Source: CAITSH01 sp945892985 (GTDB taxonomy: Bacteria > Pseudomonadota > Gammaproteobacteria > Burkholderiales > SG8-39). From it: DNA of 64,000 nt. The notes beneath the pieces were generated by a model that saw only the letters and a list, made by a program, of their open reading frames with translations, searched no databases and was not told the DNA's origin. Both the position numbers and the translations under genes were made by a program. Position 1 is the first letter of the stretch; each line of letters opens with the position of its first letter. The stretch spans positions 62,001 to 126,000 of the forward strand of contig CAMDDU010000001.1 in NCBI GenBank assembly GCA_945892985.1. The letters are read 5' to 3'. Shown piece by piece: positions 50,627-58,334 of this stretch.

Positions 50627-52492
50627 TCAGAGACTCAGATTTTCAATGTTTTTGCCTGCAAGCGCACGCCTGACCGAGCGGTCCATACGGCGTGCGGCGA
50701 AATCTTCAGTCACTTTATTGACGCGTTCGACATGGCTTTTGATGCGGCGATGGTCGGTGCATTCTAGCGCATGCGCCAGGGCGCTGATCTCCGTATCGAT
50801 CGAGGCAGACTCCGCCGGCGACAGCAAAGCGCGGTCCTCGGCCAGCGCTGCCTCCGTCGCCTCCAGCAGGCGACGTCCCTCGACCTGTTGCTCGCGCAAG
50901 GCGCGCGCGTGAACATCGTCCTTGGCGTGGTCAAAGGAATCGCGCAGCATGCGCGTGATGTCTTCGTCCGCAAGGCCGTAAGAGGGTTTTACGGCGACCG
51001 ATGCCTCGATTCCGGTGCTCATTTCACGCGCGGAAACGGCCAGCAAACCATCCGCATCCACCTGAAAGCTGACGAGGATACGGGCCGCGCCGGCGACCAT
51101 GGGCGGAATACCACGTAATTCAAAACGTGCCAACGCGCGGCAGTCCGACACCAATTCGCGCTCGCCCTGCACCACCTGCACGGACATCGCCGTCTGGCCG
51201 TCCTTGAAGGTGGTGAACTCCTGCGCGCGCGCCACTGGAATGGTGGAGTTGCGCGGGATGATTTTCTCCACCAGCCCACCCATGGTCTCCAGCCCCAGCG
51301 AAAGCGGAATAACATCCAGCAACAGCCAATCGTCGCCTTCCGCACGGTTACCGGCGAGTGCGTTCGCCTGCATGGCCGCGCCCAGCGCGACCACTTTGTC
51401 CGGATCAAGATTGTTTAGCGGGGACTGCTTGAACAAAGCGCCAACGGCCTGCTGCACATGTGGCATGCGCGTCGCGCCACCGACCATGACAACACCCTTG
51501 ACCTCCTCCACGCTGAGTCCGGCGTCGCGCAAGGCCTTACGGGTCGGTGAAAGCGTTTTGGTCACCAGATGCTGGGTCATGTCCTGGAAAACCTGCCGGG
51601 TGAGCTTGAGGTTGACCATTTCGCCGCTGCCCAGTTTGGCCGAAATTTGGGCGATATCGTGCGCGGTAAGGTGCTCCTTGGCTGTGCGGGATCTGGCCAG
51701 CAACAGGCGCATGTCCTCATCGGACAGCGGCGCAAGTCGTGCCTGATCGACGATCCAGCACATCAGTCGATGGTCAAAGTCATCCCCCCCCAAAGACGCA
51801 TCACCGCTGGTGGCCATGACTTCAAAAACACCTTTGGACAGGCGCAAGATGGACAGATCAAAGGTACCTCCGCCAAGATCATAAACGGCGTAAATTCCCT
51901 CGGCTGCATTGTCCAGACCGTACGCGATCGCGGCGGCGGTCGGCTCGTTGAGCAAGCGCAGCACATGTATTCCGGCCAAGCTCGCCGCATCCTTGGTTGC
52001 CTGGCGCTGGGCATCGTCGAAATACGCCGGCACCGTGATGACCGCGCCATGCAGCTCACCGCCCAGTGATTCTTCGGCACGCCGGCGCAACACTTTGAGA
52101 ATTTCAGCCGACACTTCGACCGGGCTCTTCGGGCCTGCAACGGTGCGAAGCTGCAGCATGCCCGGCGCATCAATGAAGGCGTAGGACGTGTTTTCGGCGT
52201 GCGCATCCTTGAGTCCGCGCCCCATGAAACGCTTCACCGAGGCAATGGTGTTTTTAGGATCCTTCGCCTGCATCGCATGTGCCGCACGCCCCACCTCCGG
52301 CTGCCCGTCGGCGAGGTAACGCACGATAGAGGGCAGCAGCACCTGGCCCTCGGCATCCGGCAGCGCAACCGCGATGCTGTTCCTGACCGTCGCGACCAGG
52401 GAATTGGTTGTTCCAAGGTCTATGCCGGCGGCAAGGCGCGCCTGATGTGGTTCCGGTGACTCGCCTGGTTCGGAAATCTGCAACAGCGCCAT
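50627..52492 (-). CDS. hscA: Fe-S chaperone HscA (Hsp70)
   Basis: 621 residues of the specialised Hsp70 HscA. AAGIDLGTTNSLVATVR is the phosphate-1 motif, VYDLGGGTFDLSILRLSKG phosphate-2, and VVMVGGATRMPHVQQAVGALF the adenosine motif. The substrate-binding half is intact. It binds the LPPVK motif of IscU (LPPVKIHC here) and helps release clusters. The ATG overlaps the hscB stop (TGATG). A G8 tract at 51784-51791 is in-frame. Confidence 0.97.
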   Translation of the reverse strand: MALLQISEPGESPEPHQARLAAGIDLGTTNSLVATVRNSIAVALPDAEGQVLLPSIVRYLADGQPEVGRAAHAMQAKDPKNTIASVKRFMGRGLKDAHAENTSYAFIDAPGMLQLRTVAGPKSPVEVSAEILKVLRRRAEESLGGELHGAVITVPAYFDDAQRQATKDAASLAGIHVLRLLNEPTAAAIAYGLDNAAEGIYAVYDLGGGTFDLSILRLSKGVFEVMATSGDASLGGDDFDHRLMCWIVDQARLAPLSDEDMRLLLARSRTAKEHLTAHDIAQISAKLGSGEMVNLKLTRQVFQDMTQHLVTKTLSPTRKALRDAGLSVEEVKGVVMVGGATRMPHVQQAVGALFKQSPLNNLDPDKVVALGAAMQANALAGNRAEGDDWLLLDVIPLSLGLETMGGLVEKIIPRNSTIPVARAQEFTTFKDGQTAMSVQVVQGERELVSDCRALARFELRGIPPMVAGAARILVSFQVDADGLLAVSAREMSTGIEASVAVKPSYGLADEDITRMLRDSFDHAKDDVHARALREQQVEGRRLLEATEAALAEDRALLSPAESASIDTEISALAHALECTDHRRIKSHVERVNKVTEDFAARRMDRSVRRALAGKNIENLSL

Positions 52493-53025
52493 CAGTCGTC
52501 CAGTTCCGTGATGGCGTAATGAATTTCTTCGCCCAGTTTTTCTAGAAACATCAGCTTACGAAAGGTCAAAGCGGCCGCCGCGTAATCATGGCGCGCGTCA
52601 ATTTCAGCTTCAGCATCGCGATAAAGCCCATCCATCCCGGTCCGCAGCAAGGCCTCAAGTGCGGACAGCCTAGCTCCGTCATGCAAAGCCGCCGCCTCTT
52701 CGAGTGCCTCGCGCCACTCCATCTGCTCGACGAGGAAATCATGCGGCATACTGGTGTTGGTTTCAATTTTCGGGTCGATGCCGTGCAATGAAAGCAGGTA
52801 GCCGGTGCGCTTGATCGGCTTTTTAAGGGTCTGATAAGCCTCATTCACGTGCATAGCCCATTGCATCGACATGCGGCGCTCGTTTTCGCCCGCATGGATG
52901 AAGCGATCCGGATGCACCTCGGCCTGCAGTCGCCGATAAACCTGGTCCAATTGCTCCAGCGGCAGGCGGAAGCCTTCGGTCAGACCGAACAGCTTGAAGT
53001 GATTCTGCTTGATGTCGAGAGTCAT
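52492..53025 (-). CDS. hscB: Fe-S cochaperone HscB (J-protein)
   Basis: 177 residues. The J-domain occupies the first 75, with HPD at 38-40 (AEVHPDRFIHAGENERR), and a C-terminal three-helix domain binds IscU. It stimulates HscA ATPase. The start is unusual in that a terminator hairpin ends only about 11 bases before the ATG on the coding strand, and no clear Shine-Dalgarno lies between, so expression may be controlled there. Confidence 0.95.
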   Translation of the reverse strand: MTLDIKQNHFKLFGLTEGFRLPLEQLDQVYRRLQAEVHPDRFIHAGENERRMSMQWAMHVNEAYQTLKKPIKRTGYLLSLHGIDPKIETNTSMPHDFLVEQMEWREALEEAAALHDGARLSALEALLRTGMDGLYRDAEAEIDARHDYAAAALTFRKLMFLEKLGEEIHYAITELDD

Positions 53026-53036
53026 GCGCGCTCAAT

Positions 53037-53061
53037 AAAAAAGGGGCCATCGCCCCTTTTT
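53037..53061 (-). terminator. Intrinsic terminator inside the isc operon, between iscA and hscB
   Basis: On the operon's strand A5-GGGGC pairs with GCCCC-T6 around the 4-nt loop GATG. It is located 16 bases after the iscA stop and 11 bases before the hscB ATG. It has all the marks of a strong terminator in the direction of transcription. Confidence 0.85.
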
Positions 53062-53077
53062 CAAGCGTGGCCGGCGA

Positions 53078-53401
53078 TCAGACGTTGAAACTTTCACCGC
53101 AACCACATGCGTCCTTGACGTTGGGATTGTTGAACTTGAACCCTTCGTTCAGACCTTCCTTGGTAAAGTCCAGTTCGGTCCCGTCCAGGTAAGGCATGCT
53201 CTTGGGGTCGACCACGACCTTGACGCCGTGGCTTTCGAACAACTGGTCTTCGGGCTGGACCTCATCGGCATATTCCAGCTTGTAGGCAAGACCGGAGCAG
53301 CCTGAGGTGCGTACGCCAAGGCGCAGCGCGATGCCCTTTCCGCGTTTGGAAAGAAAACTCGAAACGTGGGTTGCGGCTTTTTCTGTCAGTGTGATTGCCA
53401 T
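53078..53401 (-). CDS. iscA: IscA, A-type Fe-S carrier
   Basis: 107 residues with the three A-type cysteines: one in GVRTSGCSGLAYKLEY and two in the C-terminal ACGCGESF. These proteins accept clusters or iron from IscU and pass them on. It lies 8 bases after iscU and is followed by an intrinsic terminator. The length is normal. Confidence 0.96.
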   Translation of the reverse strand: MAITLTEKAATHVSSFLSKRGKGIALRLGVRTSGCSGLAYKLEYADEVQPEDQLFESHGVKVVVDPKSMPYLDGTELDFTKEGLNEGFKFNNPNVKDACGCGESFNV

Positions 53402-53409
53402 GTTTTGCC

Positions 53410-53820
53410 TCAGGCGACAGCCTTTTGCACCGGGGTGGCGATGCCGTGCTTCTTGCGGTAGTCATCAACCGCGGCCTTGATCGCGTCCTCGGCCAGGATG
53501 GAGCAATGTATCTTCACCGGCGGCAGCGCGAGCTCCTCGGCGATCTGCGTGTTTTTGATGCTGGCAGCCTCGTCGATCGATTTGCCCTTTACCCACTCGG
53601 TCACAAGCGAAGATGAGGCGATGGCAGAACCACAGCCGTAAGTCTTGAAACGCGCATCCTCGATGATGCCCTGCTCATTCACCTTGATCTGCAGCTTCAT
53701 CACGTCACCGCAAGCCGGGGCGCCGACCATACCGGTTCCAACGCTATCATCACCCTTGTCAAAAGAGCCGACGTTGCGCGGGTTTTCGTAGTGATCCAGT
53801 ACTTTTTCGCTGTATGCCAT
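53410..53820 (-). CDS. iscU: IscU scaffold protein
   Basis: 136 residues with the three cluster cysteines (GAPACGDVMKLQIKV, KTYGCGSAIASSS, IHCSILAEDA) and the HscA-binding LPPVK directly before the last one. It is the scaffold on which IscS builds [2Fe-2S] clusters. It lies 109 bases after iscS, where short repeated AAA/TTT-rich sequence is seen but no clear promoter. Confidence 0.97.
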   Translation of the reverse strand: MAYSEKVLDHYENPRNVGSFDKGDDSVGTGMVGAPACGDVMKLQIKVNEQGIIEDARFKTYGCGSAIASSSLVTEWVKGKSIDEAASIKNTQIAEELALPPVKIHCSILAEDAIKAAVDDYRKKHGIATPVQKAVA

Positions 53821-53929
53821 TTTAGGTCTCCAAAAGCGTAAATCGTAAAAGGTGAATGATCAATGGTAAAAACATCTCAACCAATCAGCTTTTCGCCATT
53901 TTCTATTTCCCGTTTGCCATTCACCGCAT

Positions 53930-55138
53930 TCAATGCGCAGCCCATTGAACGGAATTCAAATCAACGCCATCTTTGAACATTTCCCACAGCGGCGACAGTT
54001 CGCGCAATTTACCAATTTTTGCACGCAACAGATCGATGGTGAAATCGATCTCCTCCTCGGTGGTGAAACGACCGATGGTAAAACGAATCGAACTATGCGC
54101 CAGCTCATCCGAGCGGCCCAGCGCCCGCAGCACATACGATGGCTCCAGGCTGGCCGAGGTGCAGGCCGACCCCGAGGACACGGCGACGTCCTTGATCGCC
54201 ATGATCAGCGACTCGCCCTCGACGAAATTGAAACTGATGTTCAGGTTGTGCGGAATACGGTGCGCCATGTCACCATTAACGTACACCTCTTCCATGTCCT
54301 TGAAACCGTCATGAAGCTTGTCGCGCAATGCGCGAATTCGTACGTTTTCAGCCCCCATTTCGGCCTTGGCGATGCGAAAGGCCTCGCCCATCCCGACGAT
54401 CTGGTGCGTTGGCAACGTGCCCGAGCGCAGGCCGCGCTCATGACCGCCGCCGTGGATTTGCGCCTCAATACGCACACGCGGCTTGCGCCGCACGTACAGC
54501 GCGCCTATCCCCTTGGGGCCGTATGCCTTGTGCGCGGTGACCGTCAGCAGGTCGACCTTGAGCTTTTGTGTGTCAATCAGGATTTTTCCCGCGGCCTGGA
54601 CGGCATCACAATGAAAAATGATGCCCTTTTCCCGGCAGATCTCTCCGATCTCGGCAACCGGCTGGATGACGCCGATTTCGTTGTTGACCATCATCACTGA
54701 AACGACAATCGTGTCCGGCCGGATCGCAGCCTTGAATTTTTCCAGATCCAGCAGGCCGTCTGGCTCGGGTTGCAGGTAGGTCGCCTCAAAACCCTGACGC
54801 TCCAACTCACGCACGGTGTCGAGCGTCGCCTTGTGCTCGGTCTTGACGGTGATGATGTGCCGGCCTTTGCCCTTATAAAAATTGGCCGCCCCCTTGATCG
54901 CAAGATTGTTGCCTTCGGTCGCGCCTGAGGTCCAGACAATCTCTTTCGAATCGGCGTTGAGCAGGGCGGCGACGTCTTCGCGCGCCTCCTCCACCGCATG
55001 TTCGGCCGTCCAGCCATAAGCGTGTGAGCGGCTCGCCGGGTTACCGAAATGTTCGGTCAAAAAAGGGATCATCTTTGCGGCAACGCGCGGATCAACCGGC
55101 GTGGTCGCAGAATAATCGAGGTAGATGGGAAACTTCAA
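53930..55138 (-). CDS. iscS: Cysteine desulfurase IscS
   Basis: 402 residues. The PLP lysine is K204 in TVTAHKAYGPKG, and the mobile-loop cysteine is C326 in SSGSACTSASLEPSYVLRALG. YLDYSATTPVDPRVAAKMI at the N-terminus and SSIRFTIGRFTTEEEID near the C-terminus are standard. It delivers sulfur from cysteine to IscU and to tRNA thiolation. The gene starts 37 bases after iscR. Confidence 0.97.
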   Translation of the reverse strand: MKFPIYLDYSATTPVDPRVAAKMIPFLTEHFGNPASRSHAYGWTAEHAVEEAREDVAALLNADSKEIVWTSGATEGNNLAIKGAANFYKGKGRHIITVKTEHKATLDTVRELERQGFEATYLQPEPDGLLDLEKFKAAIRPDTIVVSVMMVNNEIGVIQPVAEIGEICREKGIIFHCDAVQAAGKILIDTQKLKVDLLTVTAHKAYGPKGIGALYVRRKPRVRIEAQIHGGGHERGLRSGTLPTHQIVGMGEAFRIAKAEMGAENVRIRALRDKLHDGFKDMEEVYVNGDMAHRIPHNLNISFNFVEGESLIMAIKDVAVSSGSACTSASLEPSYVLRALGRSDELAHSSIRFTIGRFTTEEEIDFTIDLLRAKIGKLRELSPLWEMFKDGVDLNSVQWAAH

Positions 55139-55175
55139 CGCTGACTCCTGTGTGATTTTCTAAACACCCTTGAAC

Positions 55176-55655
55176 TCAGGCCGGCACAACGGCCGGGCGC
55201 GGACGCTTGTCCTGAAGCACAGTAATCTTGGGATCTGTCGGGCGACCAAGCGCCTTTTGTTCCGCAACCAGATCCGAGAGCTTCACCGAACTCAGGTACT
55301 CATACATTTTGGTGTTGAGGCGCGCCCACAACTCATGGGTCATGCAGCGCGTTTCCTCGTGGCAATTTTCCTTGCCACCACACTGCGTCGCGTCCAGCGG
55401 TTCATCAACGGCACGTATGATGTCCGCGACAGACAAGTCTTCGGTTGTGCGTGCCAGGCAATAGCCGCCGCCAGGACCGCGTACGCTTTCAACAAGAGCA
55501 TGCCGGCGCAATTTGCCGAACAACTGCTCAAGATAAGACAGTGAAATGCTCTGACGTTTGCTGATACCCGAAAGCGTGACAGGACCGCCCCTATCGTTCA
55601 GGGCCAGATCAAGCATTGCCGTCACGGCAAAACGTCCTTTAGTAGTGAGTCGCAT
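55176..55655 (-). CDS. iscR: Fe-S cluster regulator IscR
   Basis: 159 residues of the Rrf2 family. Winged helix at 1-80 (MRLTTKGRFAVTAMLDLAL). The [2Fe-2S] ligands C92, C98, C104 and H107 (QCGGKENCHEETRCMTH) align with those of E. coli IscR. Holo-IscR represses its own operon, while the apo form activates other genes. Two boxes that fit its type-1 consensus overlap the promoter upstream, so negative autoregulation is probably conserved here. Confidence 0.97.
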   Translation of the reverse strand: MRLTTKGRFAVTAMLDLALNDRGGPVTLSGISKRQSISLSYLEQLFGKLRRHALVESVRGPGGGYCLARTTEDLSVADIIRAVDEPLDATQCGGKENCHEETRCMTHELWARLNTKMYEYLSSVKLSDLVAEQKALGRPTDPKITVLQDKRPRPAVVPA

Positions 55656-55669
55656 CAGGCAACCTTTCT

Positions 55670-55694
55670 AATCCCGACCAGATCTGTCAACTAT
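55670..55694. promoter_or_regulatory. IscR type-1-like binding site, proximal
   Basis: On the iscR strand the site reads ATAGTTGAC-N7-GTCGGGATT and agrees with the 25-base type-1 consensus at about 20 positions. It covers the -10 element. Confidence 0.75.
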
Positions 55695-55719
55695 ACCCAA
55701 ACCCGACTAGACTAGTCAA
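55690..55719 (-). promoter_or_regulatory. iscR operon promoter
   Basis: On the minus strand TTGACT (55719-55714) is 18 bases upstream of TATAGT (55695-55690). The promoter lies immediately after the cysE stop and both elements fall in IscR boxes. Confidence 0.7.
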
Positions 55720-55723
55720 CTAC
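55699..55723. promoter_or_regulatory. IscR type-1-like binding site, distal
   Basis: On the iscR strand the site reads GTAGTTGACTA-N3-TAGTCGGGTTT. It agrees with the type-1 consensus at about 21 of 25 positions and covers the -35 element. Its last base touches the cysE stop codon. Confidence 0.78.
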
Positions 55724-56481
55724 TACTTTTCCGAGACTTTACGTAGGGGCTGCGGATCAAAGCGGTCGGCGACCGCTAGATCATCGGTGCGACGGGCGCG
55801 CAAGGATTCCAGTTCTAAAAGAATCCTCGCCAGGCGACGATCGACCTCAAGCGAATGGTCGAGCAATCCTTCAAGCGCCTTGGAAACCGGGTCATCTTCC
55901 GCCCTGGCAGTGACGGCATAGGCGGAAAATCCCAGTCTTGCCGCCTTTTCCTCTCGCGATTTGTCAGCCTCATCGAGAATGATCCGCGCCGGGATGCCTA
56001 CCGCAGTTGCCCCTGGCGGAACATCTCTGACCACCACCGCATTGGAGCCAATTTTCGCCCCCTCCCCAATCAGAATAGGTCCCAGAACCTTGGCGCCGGC
56101 GCCAATGACCACGCCATTGGCCAGCGTAGGATGGCGTTTGCCTTTGTTCCATGAGGTACCACCTAGCGTAACTCCATGATACAAAGTGCAATTTTCCCCT
56201 ATTTCCGCAGTCTCACCAATCACGATACCCATACCGTGGTCGATAAACACGCGACGACCAATGGTCGCGCCAGGATGAATCTCAATGCCCGTCAGCCAGC
56301 GCCCCAAATGTGACAAAAGCCGGGCAAACAAATGCAATTGCATCGTCCACAGTTGATGCGAAAGCCGATGAATCTGTAAGGCATGGAAACCGGGGTAACA
56401 CGTCAGCACCTCAAGCGTGGACCGCGCAGCCGGGTCGCGCTCGAATACTGATGCGATATCTTCTCGTATGCGCGAAAACAT
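55723..56481 (-). CDS. cysE: Serine O-acetyltransferase
   Basis: 252 residues of CysE: an N-terminal helical region, then the left-handed beta-helix with GIEIHPGATIGRRVFIDHGMGIVIGETAEIGENCTLYHGVTLGG, including the catalytic Asp-His pair in FIDHG. It makes O-acetylserine for cysteine, the sulfur source of IscS. A TATAAT at 56523-56518 on the minus strand, about 37 bases before the ATG, may be its -10 element. No good -35 is seen. It lies just before the isc promoter and may add read-through into it. The C-terminal 75 residues are longer than in the shortest family members. Confidence 0.95.
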   Translation of the reverse strand: MFSRIREDIASVFERDPAARSTLEVLTCYPGFHALQIHRLSHQLWTMQLHLFARLLSHLGRWLTGIEIHPGATIGRRVFIDHGMGIVIGETAEIGENCTLYHGVTLGGTSWNKGKRHPTLANGVVIGAGAKVLGPILIGEGAKIGSNAVVVRDVPPGATAVGIPARIILDEADKSREEKAARLGFSAYAVTARAEDDPVSKALEGLLDHSLEVDRRLARILLELESLRARRTDDLAVADRFDPQPLRKVSEK

Positions 56482-56624
56482 ATTAATTCAATAAGTTGCC
56501 AATTTTTTATAATGTAAATTATAGGAGAAATCCGAGCCGTGAGCGCCGCGCTTATTCAAGACTTCGGCCGCGTCACCTGCGCTGCAAGAGACCCTGCTTT
56601 GAATGGTACAAATTTCCGAGTGTT

Positions 56625-57380
56625 TCAGTCAACTTTATCCGGCCGACCTTCCGCCATACGCTTATCCCATTCGGTCAGGATGCCACGAAGGATATTGACC
56701 TCCTCCTTCTCCAGCCGGGCGCGGCCAAACAGGCGGCGGAGGCGTTCCATCAACTTTTTGGGATAGGCCGGATCAAGAAAGCCACTGCTGGTGAGATTGA
56801 GTTGAAGATGCGTATAAAAACGCTCTATATCGCCAATTTTTGCCGGCTCCTGAAAGGGTGGAACCCCGACCACGCCCCCCAGCAAGCCCATCCGCAATTC
56901 ATACGCCAGCAACTGGACGGAAGCCGCAAGATTAAGCGAAGAGTAGCCCTTCACCGCCGGGATCATCGCCGCGAGCTGGCATTTGAGCACCTCGTCGTTG
57001 GAAAGCCCCGACATCTCGGTGCCAAACACCAGCGCCACCTCAAACTTACCGGCCTCGGCAAGAACCTGGGACGCCGCAACGCGAATATTCACCGGATCGT
57101 AAGCCAGTTCGCGTATCCGGGCCGTCATCGCAACCGCAAAACCGGTCGATTCAAGGGCTTCATCGAGAGAGGCGCAAACCCGCGCCCCGGCCAGCACATC
57201 GTCCGCGCCGCTCGCCATCGCGGTTGCCTGCGGGTCCGGAAAAAATCGCGGCTCTACCAATACGAGACGGCTGAGTCCCATGGTCTTCATCGCCCGCGCC
57301 GCAGCGCCGATGTTGCCCGGATGCGTGGTGCGAACCAAAACAACGCTTATGCGCTGCAGCAAGTCGGCCTGGTCAATCAC
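56625..57380 (-). CDS. trmJ: tRNA (cytidine/uridine-2'-O-)-methyltransferase TrmJ
   Basis: About 251 residues of the SpoU/TrmH knot family: ISVVLVRTTHPGNIGAAARAMKTMGLSRLVLVEP at the start, ALVFGTEMSGLSNDEV for the motif 2 loop, and SLNLAASVQLLAYELRMG for motif 3. TrmJ methylates position 32 of tRNAs. I prefer the GTG at 57380. The longer frame starts with TTG at 57410 inside a run of eight G's. cysE lies downstream on the same strand, so the two may be co-transcribed. Confidence 0.95.
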   Translation of the reverse strand: MIDQADLLQRISVVLVRTTHPGNIGAAARAMKTMGLSRLVLVEPRFFPDPQATAMASGADDVLAGARVCASLDEALESTGFAVAMTARIRELAYDPVNIRVAASQVLAEAGKFEVALVFGTEMSGLSNDEVLKCQLAAMIPAVKGYSSLNLAASVQLLAYELRMGLLGGVVGVPPFQEPAKIGDIERFYTHLQLNLTSSGFLDPAYPKKLMERLRRLFGRARLEKEEVNILRGILTEWDKRMAEGRPDKVD

Positions 57381-57488
57381 GCGCAGATCCGCGTGCAATA
57401 CCCCCCCCAAGCCCGATAATCGGGGCCGGCTGATACCCTTGCCCTGCTAGAATCCATACTTCGCACCTCAAGTACCCCGCTCTTTATC

Positions 57489-58331
57489 ATGCAACCAATG
57501 CTCAACATCGCCGTGAAAGCGGCCCGCCGCGCCAGCAGTATCATCAATCGTGCGTCGCGCGACGTCGAAGGACTCACGGTGGTGAAAAAACGCCACAACG
57601 ACTTTGTGACCGAAGTGGACAAGGCCGCAGAAGAGGCGATCATCAACACACTGCTGGAGGCCTACCCGAAGCATGCGATTCTAGCAGAGGAGTCCGGCGC
57701 ATCCGGCGAGTCGGAATACGTTTGGATCATCGATCCGCTCGACGGCACGACCAACTTCATCCATGGTTTCCCGCAATACTCGATTTCGATCGCCCTTTCG
57801 CACAAGGGCGTACTCACCCATGCCCTCGTCTACGACCCGACGCGCAATGAGTTGTTCACCGCCAGCCGCGGCCATGGCGCCTATCTCAACGACCGGCGCA
57901 TTCGCGTGTCAAAGCGCACGCAGATGCGGGATAGCCTGATCGGAACGGGCTTCCCGTTTCGCGATATGGAATGCCTCGACGAGTACATGGAGATGCACAA
58001 GAGCGTTATCCAGAAATCCGCGGGCGTGCGCCGGGCCGGCTCGGCAGCGCTTGACCTGGCGTACGTCGCCAGCGGCCGTCTCGACGGCTTCTGGGAAATG
58101 GGCCTCGCCCCCTGGGATATGGCGGCAGGCGCACTGCTGATTCTCGAAGCCGGCGGCCTGATCTCCGATTTCGAGGGTAACGAAGACTACCTTGAGAGCG
58201 GACATGTGGTCTGCGGCAACCCCAGGGTGTTCAGCCAGTTGATGCAGGCGATAGCGCCACAGGCTCTGCCAATTCCAAGCGCCGCCCCGAAAACCGTCAA
58301 GACCATCGCCCCCAAAGCCCGGAAAGGCTAA
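57489..58331 (+). CDS. suhB: Inositol monophosphatase family protein SuhB
   Basis: 280 residues of the lithium-sensitive phosphatase family. EESG, then IDPLDGTTNFIHGFPQYSISIA (metal-binding D, D, T) and LAPWDMAAGALLILEAGG are the active-site segments. A C-terminal tail rich in Ala/Pro/Lys extends beyond the usual length of about 265. In E. coli SuhB also joins the rRNA antitermination complex. It is divergent from trmJ. The next frame opens three bases after its stop. Confidence 0.95.
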   Translation: MQPMLNIAVKAARRASSIINRASRDVEGLTVVKKRHNDFVTEVDKAAEEAIINTLLEAYPKHAILAEESGASGESEYVWIIDPLDGTTNFIHGFPQYSISIALSHKGVLTHALVYDPTRNELFTASRGHGAYLNDRRIRVSKRTQMRDSLIGTGFPFRDMECLDEYMEMHKSVIQKSAGVRRAGSAALDLAYVASGRLDGFWEMGLAPWDMAAGALLILEAGGLISDFEGNEDYLESGHVVCGNPRVFSQLMQAIAPQALPIPSAAPKTVKTIAPKARKG

Positions 58332-58334
58332 GTC

